DNA of 64,000 nt, from contig NZ_JAFEMD010000021.1 in assembly GCF_016892765.1 (NCBI RefSeq), positions 42,252 through 106,251 on the forward strand, in the 5' to 3' direction. Positions 21,417 to 33,700 of the stretch are shown here, piece after piece. The stretch is from Microvirga arvi. Its GTDB lineage: Bacteria; Pseudomonadota; Alphaproteobacteria; Rhizobiales; Beijerinckiaceae. Position 1 is the first letter of the stretch; each line of letters begins with the position of its first letter. The position numbers and the translations under genes are program-made. Under the pieces are notes generated by a model. It did no database searches. It saw only the letters and a list, made by a program, of their open reading frames with translations, and was not told the origin of the DNA.

Positions 21417-22436
21417 ATGGAATTTGATCAAAAAATAGGCGCAGACGGCTTCAGCGTTGGGTCGGTGCAGGTCCGATCCGCTGCCATCCTCGCCCCTCTA
21501 TCAGGGGTGACGGATGTTGCCTTTCGGCGCATTGCCAAGAGCCTGGGAGCCGGTCTCGTCGTCTCTGAGATGGTGGCGTCAGACGAACTCGTTCAGGGTT
21601 CAGAGGAGGCGCAGCTGCGCGCGGAGGGCAGCGGAATTGAGCCGCACGTGGTCCAGCTGGCCGGCTGTGAGCCCCACTGGATGGCGGAGGCCGCCCGGGT
21701 GGCCGAAGGGGCAGGGGCGCGCATCATCGACATCAACATGGGGTGTCCGGCGAAGCGGGTGATCGGCGGCTATGCGGGCTCCGCGCTCATGCGCGATCTC
21801 GACCACGCTGCCCGCCTCATCGAGGCGACCGTGCGGGCAGCGAGCATCCCCGTGACCGTCAAGATGCGGCTCGGCTGGGATCATGACACGATCAATGCAG
21901 CGGAACTCGCCCGGAGGGCGGAAGCCCTCGGCGTGAAAGCCGTGACGGTGCATGGCCGCACTCGGCAGCAATTCTATAAAGGGCAGGCCGATTGGAACGC
22001 CATTGCCCCGGTCGTCCAGGGTGTCAGCATCCCGGTGATCGCCAATGGGGATATCGGCTCGCTGGAGGAGGCAAGGCGCTGTCTTGCCGCCTCCGGTGCC
22101 GCTGCTGTGATGATCGGCCGCTCGGCGGTCGGGCGCCCATGGCTCGTCGGCCAGATCGGTGCGGCGCTTCAGGGCCGAACGATCCCCGATCCGTCTGCTG
22201 ACGAGATGACGGCAATCGCCATCGAGCATTACGAGGGCCTCCTGTCCCTCTATGGCGAGAAGACAGGGCTCCGCCATGCCCGCAAGCACCTTGCAGCTTA
22301 TGCGGATGTGGCCGTCCAATCCGGCTTCGATGTTGCGCCAGGCGTTCGGATGGCCCTTGTCACATCGGAGGAGCCTCGGGCTGTGATCGCCCTGCTGCGC
22401 TCCCTCTACAATCGACGGGAGCGGGAGGCGGCATGA
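21417..22436 (+). CDS. dusB: tRNA-dihydrouridine synthase B
   Basis: Flavin enzyme that reduces specific uridines in tRNA D-loops. Length 339. The N-terminal barrel shows [20 protein letters not shown]; the catalytic Cys is in [11 protein letters not shown]; the FMN-binding end reads [13 protein letters not shown] and [19 protein letters not shown]. Older literature calls this gene nifR3 because it precedes ntrBC, as it does here; the ATGA overlap with ntrB implies coupling. Confidence 0.96.
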   Translation: MEFDQKIGADGFSVGSVQVRSAAILAPLSGVTDVAFRRIAKSLGAGLVVSEMVASDELVQGSEEAQLRAEGSGIEPHVVQLAGCEPHWMAEAARVAEGAGARIIDINMGCPAKRVIGGYAGSALMRDLDHAARLIEATVRAASIPVTVKMRLGWDHDTINAAELARRAEALGVKAVTVHGRTRQQFYKGQADWNAIAPVVQGVSIPVIANGDIGSLEEARRCLAASGAAAVMIGRSAVGRPWLVGQIGAALQGRTIPDPSADEMTAIAIEHYEGLLSLYGEKTGLRHARKHLAAYADVAVQSGFDVAPGVRMALVTSEEPRAVIALLRSLYNRREREAA

Positions 22437-23536
22437 CGGCCCTGCCCATCAACGACCTGATCATGAACGCCCTGCCGATTCCGGTGCTGACCATCGGGCC
22501 GGAGCATCGGATCGTCCATGCCAATGCGGCGGCCGAGTCGTTCTTCGAGATGAGCCTGCGCATGATGCAGCGCCAGAAGCTGAGCGACCTTCTGCCCTTC
22601 GGCTCTCCGGTCATGGCGCTGGTCGAGGACGTTCGACAACGAGGCTCCAGCGTCAGCGAGCATCGGGTGGATATCGGCAGCCCGCGCCTCGGTGCCGAGC
22701 GCATCGTGGATGTCTCGGCCTGCCCTTTGGGCGATGACAGCGACAATGTCATCGTCATGCTGCAGGAGCGGACCATCGCCGACAAGATGAACCGGCAGCT
22801 GACCCATCGCGGGGCCGCCCGTTCGATTACGGCTCTTGGCGCACTGCTGGCCCACGAGATCAAGAACCCGCTCTCCGGCATCCGCGGCGCCGCGCAACTC
22901 CTTGAGCAATCCGCCAATGAGGACGACCGTCTCCTGACGCGGCTCATCTGCGACGAGACCGACCGTATCGTGAAGCTCGTGGAGCGCATGGAGGTCTTTG
23001 GCGAGGAACGGCCGGCGGAGCGGGGACCCGTCAACATCCATGGCGTGCTCGATCACGTGAAGCGCCTGGCGCAGTCGGGGTTTGCCCGCCACATCCGCTT
23101 CGCCGAGAACTATGATCCGTCACTTCCGCCGGTGCTCGGCAATCGGGATCAGCTGATCCAGGTCATCCTGAACCTCGTCAAGAATGCCGCCGAGGCGGTT
23201 GGCATCGATGCATCGGATGGCGAGATCATTCTCTCGACGGCCTTCCGCACGGGCGTTCGGCTCCAGGTGCCCGGGTCCCAGGAGCGGGTGAGCCTGCCGA
23301 TCGAGCTGAGCGTCATGGACAACGGCCCCGGCATTCCGCCTGAGCTGATGAGCGATCTCTTCGATCCCTTCGTGACCACGAAGGTCCAGGGCAGCGGCCT
23401 GGGCCTCGCCCTTGTCGCGAAGATCGTGGGCGACCACGGCGGCATCGTGGAATGCGAGCCGGCGCCGCGGCGGACTACCTTTCGAATTCTCCTACCCATG
23501 CACCGCGCCAACGACGGCCGCGGGGCCGATCTATGA
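22433..23536 (+). CDS. ntrB: Nitrogen regulation sensor kinase NtrB (GlnL)
   Basis: Cytoplasmic kinase/phosphatase for NtrC, controlled by PII. Length 367. A PAS domain spans about 10-125, the dimerisation/phospho-His helix is [21 protein letters not shown], and the ATPase shows [20 protein letters not shown] (N box) and DNGPGIPPE with [12 protein letters not shown] (G boxes). Its ATG overlaps the dusB stop (ATGA) and ntrC follows 10 bases later. Confidence 0.97.
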   Translation: MTALPINDLIMNALPIPVLTIGPEHRIVHANAAAESFFEMSLRMMQRQKLSDLLPFGSPVMALVEDVRQRGSSVSEHRVDIGSPRLGAERIVDVSACPLGDDSDNVIVMLQERTIADKMNRQLTHRGAARSITALGALLAHEIKNPLSGIRGAAQLLEQSANEDDRLLTRLICDETDRIVKLVERMEVFGEERPAERGPVNIHGVLDHVKRLAQSGFARHIRFAENYDPSLPPVLGNRDQLIQVILNLVKNAAEAVGIDASDGEIILSTAFRTGVRLQVPGSQERVSLPIELSVMDNGPGIPPELMSDLFDPFVTTKVQGSGLGLALVAKIVGDHGGIVECEPAPRRTTFRILLPMHRANDGRGADL

Positions 23537-23546
23537 GGCTTAGACG

Positions 23547-25013
23547 ATGCCGAGCGGACACATCCTTCTCGCCGATGACGATGCCGCCATCCGGACCGTC
23601 CTCAACCAAGCCCTCTCGCGGGCCGGATACGAGGTCCGCTCCACGAGCAACGCCGCTACGCTCTGGCGCTGGGTGTCTCAGGGGGAGGGAGACCTCGTCA
23701 TCACGGATGTGATGATGCCTGACGAGAATGCCTTCGATCTCCTGCCCCGCATCAAGAAGGTTCGCCCCGAGCTGCCGATCATCGTCATGAGCGCCCAGAA
23801 CACCTTCATGACGGCCATCAAGGCCTCCGAGCGCGGCGCCTATGAGTATCTGCCCAAGCCGTTCGACCTGAAGGAGCTGGTGGCCGTCGTCGGCCGTGCC
23901 CTTGCCCGTCCGCGGTCTGCGCCTTCCGGCGCGAGCCCGTCACCCGAAAACGAGGAGATCCCGCTCGTCGGCCGCTCGCAGGCGATGCAGGAGATCTACC
24001 GGGCTCTGGCGCGGCTCATGCCGACCGATCTGACCGTGATGATCACAGGCGAGTCCGGTACGGGCAAGGAGCTCGTCGCAAAGGCGCTCCACGACTACGG
24101 CAAGCGGCGGCAGGGCCCATTCGTGGCCGTCAACATGGCGGCGATCCCGCGGGAGCTCATCGAGTCGGAGCTTTTCGGTCACGAGAAGGGCGCCTTCACC
24201 GGCGCGACCGCTCGCAATACCGGCCGGTTCGAACAGGCTGAGGGCGGAACGCTCTTCCTCGATGAGATCGGCGACATGCCCATGGAGGCCCAGACCCGCC
24301 TCCTGCGCGTCCTGCAACAGGGGGAATACACGACCGTCGGTGGTCGCGTGCCGATCAAGACCAATGTCCGCATCGTGGCCGCCACGAACAAGGACCTGCG
24401 CGTCCTGATCCAGCAGGGGCTCTTCCGCGAGGACCTCTATTTCCGACTCAACGTGGTGCCCTTGCGGATTCCGCCCCTGCGGGAGCGGGTCGAAGACATT
24501 CCGGATCTCGTCCGCCACTTCTTCGTACTGGTGGAGAAGGAAGGCCTCGCACGCAAGCAGCTCGATGTGGAGGCGATGGACCGGCTGAAGCGCTACCGCT
24601 GGCCAGGCAATGTTCGCGAGCTTGAAAACCTGGTGCGGCGCTTGGCTGCACTCTATCCCCAGGACACGATCACCGGCGCGATCATCGATTCCGAGCTCGA
24701 TTCCCAACCCCTGCTGCCCCCACAGCCAGCCGGGAAGGCGTCACAGGGGGGGCAGCAGGCCTCCGAAGGCCTGTCCGACGCTGTTGAAAGGCACCTGAAC
24801 GAGTACTTCTCCGGGTTCAGGGATACGCTTCCTCCACCCGGCCTGTATCACAGAGTGCTGCGCGAGATCGAAGGGCCACTGATCGGGGCCGCCCTGGCGG
24901 CTACCAGGGGCAATCAGATCCGCGCGGCGGAGCTTCTCGGGGTCAACCGCAATACCCTGCGCAAGAAGGTGCGGGATCTGGAGCTCATGGTGGTGCGATC
25001 CAATCGGGCATAG
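23547..25013 (+). CDS. ntrC: Nitrogen regulation response regulator NtrC
   Basis: Sigma-54 activator for nitrogen-limitation genes. Length 488. The receiver domain (about 1-120) has the phospho-Asp in [15 protein letters not shown]. The AAA+ domain (about 145-380) has Walker [15 protein letters not shown], the sigma-54 contact loop GAFTGA, and Walker [12 protein letters not shown]. The Fis-type helix-turn-helix at the end reads [21 protein letters not shown]. All functional motifs are intact, in contrast to NtrX downstream. Confidence 0.98.
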   Translation: MPSGHILLADDDAAIRTVLNQALSRAGYEVRSTSNAATLWRWVSQGEGDLVITDVMMPDENAFDLLPRIKKVRPELPIIVMSAQNTFMTAIKASERGAYEYLPKPFDLKELVAVVGRALARPRSAPSGASPSPENEEIPLVGRSQAMQEIYRALARLMPTDLTVMITGESGTGKELVAKALHDYGKRRQGPFVAVNMAAIPRELIESELFGHEKGAFTGATARNTGRFEQAEGGTLFLDEIGDMPMEAQTRLLRVLQQGEYTTVGGRVPIKTNVRIVAATNKDLRVLIQQGLFREDLYFRLNVVPLRIPPLRERVEDIPDLVRHFFVLVEKEGLARKQLDVEAMDRLKRYRWPGNVRELENLVRRLAALYPQDTITGAIIDSELDSQPLLPPQPAGKASQGGQQASEGLSDAVERHLNEYFSGFRDTLPPPGLYHRVLREIEGPLIGAALAATRGNQIRAAELLGVNRNTLRKKVRDLELMVVRSNRA

Positions 25014-25112
25014 TTCCGCGGATCTGTAATAATTTGACCACAGTGTTGTGTTGGTGCATCACCCCACGACAGGGTGCGTTCCCAAAGCACCTGATTTTGC
25101 GGGGCCTCGATC

Positions 25113-27368
25113 TTGATCGAACAGGACAGCATTGCACAACGTCAAGCAGCCGAGCCGTCCCAGAGCGGTCTCGGATGGCTGGGCTACGGGGCGGTCCTGT
25201 CGGCCCTGGCATCGGCTCTCGCCACGTTCCTGATCCTCGCCGGCGCCACCCCCATTCTGCCGACGCATAACGTCGTTGTATGGGTGTTCCTGCTGAACGG
25301 TCTCCTCATCGCCCTGCTTCTCGGCATCGTTGCCTGGCAGGCGCGGAAACTGGTGCGGGAGCGGAGGGCAGGGGCCGCGGCAGCCGGGCTCCATGTGCGG
25401 ATCGTCGGCCTGTTCAGCCTCGTAGCCGTTTTGCCGGCCATCCTGGTGGCGGGTGTCGCGACGGTCACTCTCGAACGGGGCCTCGATCCCTGGTTCACGG
25501 GAACCCTCAAGAATCTGATGACCAATACGGTCTCCATTGCCCGCTCCTACCGTGAGTTGCAGTGCAGGAGTCTCGCCCGCGAGACGCAGCTGATGGCGGC
25601 GGACCTCAACCGCGCCAAGATTCTCTACGACGCTGACCGTAATCTCTTCCGGGAGTTCATGAGTTCTCGTGCGGTCTTCCTGGGTTTTCCCCTCGCCATG
25701 ATCGTCGATCCCGACGGTACAGTCGTCGAGCGGATCGAAGTGAAGAAGCTCGACAACGTCCCACAGCTGACGCAGGCGGATCTTCAGGAGGCGAGTTCGC
25801 AGGAGGCTCTTTGTCTTTTCACGCGAGCAGGCGGCAACATCTTCCGGTCGGCCTTGAAGCTCGATGCACATGGAGGACGTGTCCTCTACGTGGCCCGCGA
25901 GGTGGATCCTCGATCCTTCGAATTCCCGCAGGAGGCCGAGGCAGGCGTGGCCATCTACGAGGCGCTCGACCAGAAGAAGGCCGGCATCCAGATCGCCTTT
26001 GCGTCGATGTTTGCCCTCATCGCCCTGATCGTGCTGCTATCGGCGGTCTGGTTCGGGCTGAATTTCGCGAACCGCCTCGTCACCCCGGTCCGGCGCCTCA
26101 TCCATGCAACCGACCAGGTGGCGACCGGCAATTTCTACGTTCAGGTTCCCGTCAAGCGGGGCGAGGGGGATCTCGGTCATCTCGGCGAGACCTTTAACAA
26201 GATGACCTCGGAGCTGCGGCGTCAGCATGATGGCCTCACCACAGCCAGCGAGCTGATGGATCGTCGGCGGCGCTTCACGGAAGCTGTTCTGGCCGGTGTC
26301 TCCGCCGGTGTTATCGGCGTGAACGCCCGGGGGCTGATCACGATCATCAATCCGTCCACGGAGGACCTGCTCGGAACATCGCGTGAAGAGCTGCTCGGCA
26401 AGCCTATCAACCTGGTTTTGCCGGAGGTTGCTCCATTGGTCGAAGAGATGAGCCATGGACGTCAGCGGCTGATGCAGCAGCAGATCCATATCGCGCGCAA
26501 GGGCAGGGAGCGAACGATCAACGTCCGCGTGACCAGCGAGCAGACCCGCAGCGAAAAGCGGGACCTGGTGATCACCCTCGACGACATCACGGATCTCGTG
26601 CTGGCGCAGCGGACCGCGGCCTGGGCGGATGTGGCGCGCCGCATCGCCCACGAGATCAAAAATCCCCTGACGCCGATCCAGCTCTCCGCGGAGCGCATCC
26701 GCCGCAAGTACGGCAAGGTCATCACCACAGACCGGGAAGTGTTCGATCAATGCACGGATACCATCGTCCGGCAGGTCGATGACATCAAGCGGATGGTCGA
26801 CGAGTTCTCGTCCTTCGCCCGCATGCCGAAGCCGACCATCGGCGACGAGGATCTGGCTGAGACGATCCGACAGGTGGTCTTCATGATGAAGATCGCGCAT
26901 CCCGAGATCGAGTTCATCGATCAGATCCCACCCGGATCGCTCGTCGCGCCATTCGACCGCCGGCTTGTCTCCCAAGCCGTCACCAACATCGTGAAGAATG
27001 CGACAGAGGCTATTACGGCGGTGCCCGAATCCGAACGGGGGCAGGGGCAGATCGCTGTTCTTCTGGACGACACGCATCCGGAGTATGTGATCTTGGCCGT
27101 GACGGACAATGGCAAGGGTTTTCCGGTTGAAGGACGGCAGCGCCTTCTGGAACCCTATATGACGACCCGCGAGGGGGGAACCGGCCTGGGATTGCCGATC
27201 GTCGCAAAGATTCTGGAAGACCATGGGGGCGGAATGGAACTCGCGGATAATCCCGCTGGAAGGGGTGGACAGGTTCGCATGTGGATCCCCAAGACGAAGC
27301 AAGTTGCATCGGAAGAGACATCATCGGCCGCTTCCAGCCGAAATGACTCTCGCAGGGCAAGCCTATGA
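25113..27368 (+). CDS. ntrY: Sensor histidine kinase NtrY
   Basis: Membrane sensor kinase for NtrX; in alphaproteobacteria the pair is linked to nitrogen, redox and low-oxygen control. Length 751 from the TTG at 25113; no in-frame ATG lies close before the first helix. There are about three N-terminal helices (25-115), a periplasmic region, a helix near 295-318, HAMP (about 320-372), PAS (about 385-490), and a kinase core with [20 protein letters not shown] and GGTGLGLPIVAKILEDHGG. It ends with a 4-base overlap (ATGA) with ntrX. Confidence 0.95.
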   Translation: MIEQDSIAQRQAAEPSQSGLGWLGYGAVLSALASALATFLILAGATPILPTHNVVVWVFLLNGLLIALLLGIVAWQARKLVRERRAGAAAAGLHVRIVGLFSLVAVLPAILVAGVATVTLERGLDPWFTGTLKNLMTNTVSIARSYRELQCRSLARETQLMAADLNRAKILYDADRNLFREFMSSRAVFLGFPLAMIVDPDGTVVERIEVKKLDNVPQLTQADLQEASSQEALCLFTRAGGNIFRSALKLDAHGGRVLYVAREVDPRSFEFPQEAEAGVAIYEALDQKKAGIQIAFASMFALIALIVLLSAVWFGLNFANRLVTPVRRLIHATDQVATGNFYVQVPVKRGEGDLGHLGETFNKMTSELRRQHDGLTTASELMDRRRRFTEAVLAGVSAGVIGVNARGLITIINPSTEDLLGTSREELLGKPINLVLPEVAPLVEEMSHGRQRLMQQQIHIARKGRERTINVRVTSEQTRSEKRDLVITLDDITDLVLAQRTAAWADVARRIAHEIKNPLTPIQLSAERIRRKYGKVITTDREVFDQCTDTIVRQVDDIKRMVDEFSSFARMPKPTIGDEDLAETIRQVVFMMKIAHPEIEFIDQIPPGSLVAPFDRRLVSQAVTNIVKNATEAITAVPESERGQGQIAVLLDDTHPEYVILAVTDNGKGFPVEGRQRLLEPYMTTREGGTGLGLPIVAKILEDHGGGMELADNPAGRGGQVRMWIPKTKQVASEETSSAASSRNDSRRASL

Positions 27369-28735
27369 GCGCTGATATTCTCGTAGTCGACGACGAGGTC
27401 GACATCCGTGAGCTCGTGGCCGGCATCCTTGAGGATGAAGGACACCGCACACGCACCGCAGGGACGTCCGACGAGGCTTTGGCCGCCATCGAGACGCGGC
27501 GTCCTCACCTCGTGTTCCTGGACATCTGGCTGCAGGGAAGCCGGCTGGACGGCCTCCAGGTGCTGGAGATCATCAAGAGCCAGCACCCCGACCTGCCTGT
27601 GGTGATGATCTCGGGCCATGGCAACATCGAGACGGCCGTTTCGGCCATCAAGACCGGCGCCTACGACTTCATCGAAAAACCGTTCAAGGCGGATCGACTC
27701 GTGCTGGTGGCGGAGCGCGCCCTGGAGGCTTCACGCCTGAAGCGTGAGGTGCGCGACCTGCGCTCCCGCTCCGTCCAGGCGAGCCGCATTGCCGGCAGGT
27801 CCATCGTGATCAACCAGCTTCGCCAGGCGGTCGAGCGCGCGGCGCCGACCAACGCCCGCATCCTGATCACCGGTTCACCCGGCTCGGGCAAGGAACTGAC
27901 CGCGCGGACCATTCATAGCCTCTCTACACGTGCCAACGGCTCCTTCGTGGTGCTCTCGGCGGCGACCATCACACCGGACACCATGGAGGCTGAACTTTTC
28001 GGCACGGAAAGCGGTGCAGGCGGGGGGCGTCGCGTCGGCGCCCTGGAGGAAGCCCATGGCGGCACCCTCTATATCGATGAAATCGCCGACATGCCGCGGG
28101 AGACGCAGAACCGGATCCTGCGGGTTCTGGTGGACCAGAACTTCCAGCGCGTCGGCGGGACGACCCGCGTGCATGTGGATGTTCGCATCGTCTCCTCGTC
28201 GAGCCGTGACCTGCCGGCTGAAATCGCCGCCGGGCGATTCCGCGAGGATCTGTTTCATCGTCTGGGCGTGATCCCGATCCGGGTGCCATCCCTGGCCGAA
28301 CGCCGGGAGGATGTGCCGGAGCTGATCGAGTTCTTCATGGAGCAGATCTCGTCGACCACGGGACTGCCCAAGCGTCGCATCGCGGAAGACGCCATGGCAG
28401 TGCTCCAGTCGCACGACTGGCCCGGCAACGTGCGCCAGTTGAGGAACAACGTCGAGCGCCTGATGATCCTCACTTCAGGCGACCCCGATGCCGAGGTCAC
28501 GGCCGACATGCTGCCCTCGGAGATCGGTGCGCTGGTTCCGAGCACGCCGGGTGGGGCAGGGGGCGAAAAGCTCATGAGCCTTCCTCTTCGGGAGGCGCGT
28601 GAGATCTTCGAGCGTGAATACCTCCTGGCGCAGATTGCCCGCTTCAGCGGTAACATCTCCAGAACGGCGGAGTTCATCGGAATGGAGCGCTCTGCTCTTC
28701 ACCGGAAGCTGAAATCCCTGGGCATCGGTGGTTGA
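27365..28735 (+). CDS. ntrX: Response regulator NtrX
   Basis: Receiver-AAA+-HTH regulator paired with NtrY. Length 456. The phospho-Asp is in HLVFLDIWLQGSRLDGLQV. The AAA+ domain keeps Walker A (TGSPGSGKELTARTIH) and a Walker B-like GGTLYIDEIADM, but where NtrC has GAFTGA this protein reads ELFGTESGAGGGRRVGALEE. The sigma-54 contact loop is therefore missing. The Fis-type DNA-binding domain is intact (ISRTAEFIGMERSALHRKLKSLG). It probably works with another sigma factor or as a repressor/activator without sigma-54. Confidence 0.96.
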   Translation: MSADILVVDDEVDIRELVAGILEDEGHRTRTAGTSDEALAAIETRRPHLVFLDIWLQGSRLDGLQVLEIIKSQHPDLPVVMISGHGNIETAVSAIKTGAYDFIEKPFKADRLVLVAERALEASRLKREVRDLRSRSVQASRIAGRSIVINQLRQAVERAAPTNARILITGSPGSGKELTARTIHSLSTRANGSFVVLSAATITPDTMEAELFGTESGAGGGRRVGALEEAHGGTLYIDEIADMPRETQNRILRVLVDQNFQRVGGTTRVHVDVRIVSSSSRDLPAEIAAGRFREDLFHRLGVIPIRVPSLAERREDVPELIEFFMEQISSTTGLPKRRIAEDAMAVLQSHDWPGNVRQLRNNVERLMILTSGDPDAEVTADMLPSEIGALVPSTPGGAGGEKLMSLPLREAREIFEREYLLAQIARFSGNISRTAEFIGMERSALHRKLKSLGIGG

Positions 28736-28970
28736 TGGCCTTTCGCCGATGTTCCCGAGCGACAGGAGCTTCCTGAGGGGCGGGAACTAAAACCTACCAA
28801 TCCACGGGAAAATTCGCTCCGAGGGGGTAGAACCGTTGCGCCCCCCTTGCCGAACGCGGCTGTTCGCCCTGTAATAGGAAGGCCGGTCACCGACCGCACG
28901 AAAGCGGACAATCATATCCAGGCGGCCCCATAGCCAAGACCGGCGGCGATGGGCTGGCGAGGCAACTTCA

Positions 28971-29225
28971 ATGGCGGGCGATCGCGCGCAGAATCTTCAG
29001 GACACTTTTCTGAACTATGTCCGGAAGCAAAAAATACCCCTCACGATCTTTCTCGTGAATGGAGTGAAACTTCAGGGGGTTGTCACCTGGTTCGACAATT
29101 TCTGCGTCCTGCTACGCAGGGATGGTCACTCCCAACTGGTTTACAAACACGCCATTTCCACCATCATGCCAGGACAGCCTGTCCAATTGTTCGATCAGAT
29201 CGACGAGGCTGGCGAGAAGGCTTGA
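28971..29225 (+). CDS. hfq: RNA chaperone Hfq
   Basis: Hexameric Sm-like protein that pairs small RNAs with messages. Length 84. The Sm1 motif reads [20 protein letters not shown] and the Sm2 motif [12 protein letters not shown]. It follows ntrX after a 235-base spacer that likely contains its own promoter, and leads into hflX one base later, the classic hfq-hflX pair. Confidence 0.98.
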   Translation: MAGDRAQNLQDTFLNYVRKQKIPLTIFLVNGVKLQGVVTWFDNFCVLLRRDGHSQLVYKHAISTIMPGQPVQLFDQIDEAGEKA

Positions 29226-29226
29226 G

Positions 29227-30621
29227 GTGACGGAACGGCGTACTCCGGGGGAAGAACGTCTCGCTCAGCTTGCGGAACCTGAAAAAGAGGTTGCGGCAGG
29301 GACTCGGACACTTGTGGTCGGGCCATACCTGACGCGGAAGCGGCGCATTTCCACGGATTCTGAAGGCGAGGGGGGAAACCCGCGCCCTCCGGAGGCGCGT
29401 CTCGACGAGATCACGGGTCTTTCCCTCGCCATTGATCTGACCATTGCCCGTTCGCTCATCGCGCCTTTGTCCTCGCCACGACCGGCCACCTTCATCGGAA
29501 GCGGCAAGGTCGAGGAACTGGCCGGCTTCATCCGGGCGGAGGAGGTCGGGCTTGTCGTCATGGATTGTGCGCTGAGCCCCGTGCAGCAGCGCAACCTCGA
29601 AAAAGCCTGGGGTGCCAAGGTCATCGACCGGACGGGGCTGATCCTCGAAATTTTCGGTCGGCGCGCCCGGACGAAGGAGGGCACCCTTCAGGTCGAACTG
29701 GCGCATCTGTCCTACCAGAAGGGTCGGCTGGTCCGCTCGTGGACGCACCTCGAGCGCCAGCGCGGCGGCTTCGGCTTTCTTGGTGGCCCTGGCGAAACCC
29801 AGATTGAGGCTGACCGACGCCTGATCCAGGAACGCATGAACCGGATCGAGCGGGATCTGGAAGGCGTCGTGAAAACGCGCTCCCTGCACCGGACGAGCCG
29901 CCGGCGGGTGCCCTATCCGATCATAGCCCTCGTCGGCTACACCAATGCGGGCAAGTCGACCCTATTCAACCGCATGACGCAGGCCGATGTCCTGGCCGAG
30001 AACATGCTGTTTGCGACCCTCGACCCCACGTCCCGGGCTATCGAGCTGCCTCATGGCGAGAAGGCCATTCTGTCGGATACGGTCGGCTTCATCTCGGACC
30101 TGCCGACCATGCTGGTCGCAGCCTTCCGGGCCACCCTGGAGGATGTCGTCGAAGCCGACGTGCTGCTGCATGTGCGCGACGTCTCCCATGGGGAGACGGA
30201 GGCTCAGGCGGGCGACGTTGCCGTGGTCTTGCGGGAGCTCGGGATCGATCCGGACGATACCAGGCGCATCGTCGAGGTCTGGAACAAGGCCGACCTGCTC
30301 TCCAACGAGGATCGTGAGCGGCTTTCCGCCACCTCACAGCGAACCGGGGAGGAGAGGCGGCCAATCCTCATCTCGGCCCTGACCGGCGATGGCATTCCTG
30401 AGTTGCTGGCTACCATTGAGCAGCATTTGGCCATGGGGCGGCCGACCTACGAGGTCGATGTCGCGCCCGAGGATGGGCAGGGACTCGCCTGGCTGCACGA
30501 GAACACAGAGATTCTGGACCGCCAGGCAACCGAGAATGGACACACGATCCTTCAGGTCCGCCTGGTCTCCGGCAAGGAGCCCCGGTTCCTGAACCGCTTC
30601 CCCGATGCCAAGGTCGTATGA
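29227..30621 (+). CDS. hflX: Ribosome-associated GTPase HflX
   Basis: GTPase that splits stalled or stressed ribosomes. From the GTG at 29227 it has 464 residues. The N-terminal HflX domain (about 20-190) contains [22 protein letters not shown]; the GTPase domain shows G1 [14 protein letters not shown], the switch region [13 protein letters not shown]3 DTVGFI and G4 NKAD. I chose GTG because it lies one base after the hfq stop; frames further upstream would run through hfq. Confidence 0.95.
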   Translation: MTERRTPGEERLAQLAEPEKEVAAGTRTLVVGPYLTRKRRISTDSEGEGGNPRPPEARLDEITGLSLAIDLTIARSLIAPLSSPRPATFIGSGKVEELAGFIRAEEVGLVVMDCALSPVQQRNLEKAWGAKVIDRTGLILEIFGRRARTKEGTLQVELAHLSYQKGRLVRSWTHLERQRGGFGFLGGPGETQIEADRRLIQERMNRIERDLEGVVKTRSLHRTSRRRVPYPIIALVGYTNAGKSTLFNRMTQADVLAENMLFATLDPTSRAIELPHGEKAILSDTVGFISDLPTMLVAAFRATLEDVVEADVLLHVRDVSHGETEAQAGDVAVVLRELGIDPDDTRRIVEVWNKADLLSNEDRERLSATSQRTGEERRPILISALTGDGIPELLATIEQHLAMGRPTYEVDVAPEDGQGLAWLHENTEILDRQATENGHTILQVRLVSGKEPRFLNRFPDAKVV

Positions 30622-30625
30622 GAAC

Positions 30626-30652
30626 AGGCCGGTCTCGCGCTCGGCCTTTTTT
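30626..30652 (+). terminator. Rho-independent terminator of hfq-hflX
   Basis: Stem AGGCCG/CGGCCT with a 10-base loop is followed by TTTTTT, five bases after the hflX stop codon. Confidence 0.88.
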
Positions 30653-30734
30653 CACGGATAAGGGGCGAGGGTGTGAAAAGGCGCCGCTGCGGGAAGCCTG
30701 TTGCGTCCCGCTGACCTACCCGCAGGTCCCACGA

Positions 30735-33700
30735 TCAGATGATCATGAAATCCTTCTCGGTCACCGCGCCGCTCTTGTTTGTCGTGGCAAACACTATCGG
30801 CGCGAGCGCGCCGTTGCCGTCGGGATCATACAAGAACTTCTTGTCCTTATAGCCGATATAGTCATCCTTATCCTTGGCCTCGCCAAGAAAGAAGAACTTC
30901 TTGTTCAGCTTGATCGGCTTGTTGAAGGAGGCCTTGCCCAGTTTCTTGAAGATGAGATCATCGAGATAGATCGTGTCGTCCTTCGCATAAAAGTCTGTCT
31001 TGTCGATGTTCTTCTTCAAGGGTGCCCTGAACACGAAGAAATCCTTGCCCTTGCCGCCGGTCAGAACGTCGTTGCCCACGCCGCCATCGAGCGTGTCGTT
31101 GCCTGCGCCGCCGGCGACCTTGTCCTTCCCTAAGCCGCCTCTGAAGTGGTCATGGTCGGCCGAGCCCGCTGTTACTTCCGGCACCATGTCAAGGATGTTG
31201 ATATTGAACGCCTTTTCGAAAGTTCTCCCACCTTTGTCCGTGGTTTTGATCCTCACGAGATGCACAGGCATCTGCTCGGTATCGAGCCTGAAGCCGTTCG
31301 CCACCTGGAGCTGGTTGCCGACAATCTTGAATCGGCCGTCGCCATCGACGATCGAGTAGGTATGCTCGTCACCCGGAGTGTCTGTGGTTCCGAGAACGCC
31401 CACAACCGTGCCGTTGCGGGAAAGCTCGTGAACGGACCGGGTGCTTAAAGAGATATCGGTCGGCGCAGGGTTGGCAGGTGCCTTATCCACGATCGTCGTG
31501 ACGACCTTGACTTCGTCGTTGCTGACAAAGTCATTGTTTATATCCTTCACCTTGATGGTGAAGTGCGTCGTGATGGGAGCGCCGAATTCGTTACGGTTGG
31601 TCGGATCGAAGGTCGTGGCCAGCATGGCGGCGTTGATCTGGTCTGCCGTCCCGGTGAACGTGTGGACCCGCGTGCCGTCCTCCCGAAGGATCGAGCTGTC
31701 GCTCCTGCTCTGCAGAACCCCGTCGGCATCCTTGAACGAGATCTCGACCGTCAGCGTGTCGTTCTCCGCGTCATCGATGGTGACGCCCCTGAATGCGAAG
31801 ACGGCAGGGCCCGTGTCGGTGGCTTGGGTTACCGCCTTGTCATCGGCAACATCCACAGTCGGAGCCTCATTGTCCGGAGGCGGCTCGACGATCTCTGTCC
31901 TGACCTGTACCCCCTCGCTTCCTACCACCTCCTGTCCATCGTTCAGTAGAATGCTGAAGGCCGTGGTGATCACTTGACTCACCTCACCCGGCGGGTTCGC
32001 GTCGAAGGTCAAAGCGTCGAGGATGGTGTTGAGCTGGTCCTGGGTTCCTTCGAAGACATACTCGATCCACCCTTCAGACAGTTCCTGGCCTGCGACGTCG
32101 GTTCCTCCCAGCTGCCCGTGAGCGGCCAGGAACGCGATCCTCAGGGTCAGGACGTCGTTGGGATTGGGATCGGCCACCGTGACGGACGTGAAGGGGTTGA
32201 CCGGGTCAGAGTGGTTCGTGGTGTTCGTCACGACATGACCGCCCGGCACGTCGATGGTCGGCGGCAGGTTCGCCGGCGACATCGTCGTCGTCACCGTCAC
32301 GGTGCCGTCGATGGGCGTGGGTGTGGTGTGCCCGACATCGGCTATGGCGAACGAGAAAACCGTATCGCCGGCGACATTGGTCGGATCGAAGGCGAGGTCG
32401 TCCAGAAAGGCGTTCAGAGCGGTCTCGGTGCCCGTGAACGTATAGCTCCGCACCGTGCCGTTCACATGAGGCCCCGTGGCCGTTATCCCGGAAGGAAGGC
32501 CGCTCGTCGAGATCGTGCCCTTGCCTTCCTCGAACGAGATGGTCAGCGTGACCAGTTCCAGGGAAGGAGTGTCTCCATCCGACACGGTCACCCCACCGAA
32601 CGGCTTGACCGCGACTCCCTCGGCGGACGTCGCCGTTCCCGACGCAGTGGCGCTCGGCGGGGCATTCGTCGTCGTAACCGTCACGTTGCCCGTGCCGGCT
32701 GTTGGCGTCGTGTACCTGAGATCAGTCACCGCAAACGAGAAGGTTGTAGTGCCGGCCGCATCCATGGGATCAAAGGTAAGGCTGTCCAGAAAGGCGTTCA
32801 GCGTGCCTTCCGTGCCCGTGAAAGTGTAGCTCCGCGTACCGCCATTCACGTGAGGGCCGGTTGCCGTCACGCCGGCAGGAAGGTTGTTCGTGGAGATCGT
32901 GCCTTTTCCGTCCGCGAACGAGATGGTTAGCGTCACCGGCTCGCGCGTATCCGTGTCGCCGTCTGACACCGTCACGTTGCCGAAAGGGGTGACGGGTGCG
33001 CCGCCTGCGGACGTTGTCGTTCCCGATGCGGATACGCTCGGAGGATTGGGGTTTGCGGCGGGAGCCACGAACACAGAGAAGTTGCCGGATACAGCCGTTT
33101 GGTTCCCTGAATCCGTCACGTAAAATGCCAAGTTGGCCCCGAATGGATTCAGCAACGTGAATTCCAGGTTGTCCAGATAAGCATTCAGAGCGGCTTCGGT
33201 CCCCGTGAAGCTGTAGTGAGAAAGCCCGTCGGAGCCCTCGCCGTAACCCGTCGTCACCCCATCCCTTTCGACCGCGTTGATAGTACCCGTGGTTCTCTGA
33301 AAATAGATCGTCAACGTGACCTGTTCATCGCTCCATGTATTGTCGCCATCCGACACAATTATTCCGCCGAAGGGCTTGGCGGGGGTCCCTGCGAAATAAG
33401 GGACGACAGCGTTCTCCCCGCTCACAATGGGCGCATTGTTCGTTGGTACGCGGTACACTCGTAAAATGTCGCCATTGGGACCGGTGCCGGGAATTGGCGT
33501 AGGGTCCGAGTCGGATATCTCGAAGCGGAAAACAGAAGTTGCATCTGTTGTATTGTCCGGCAGATCCAGCACTAGGCTGTCCAGATAAGCGTTCAAGGCG
33601 CTTTCGGTGCCCGAAAGGCGGTACTGCACGCTCCCACCGAGCGTGGTCATCCGCGCCGTCACCCCGTTTGGAGGGCTGCTGATGTCGATATTGGCCCCGA

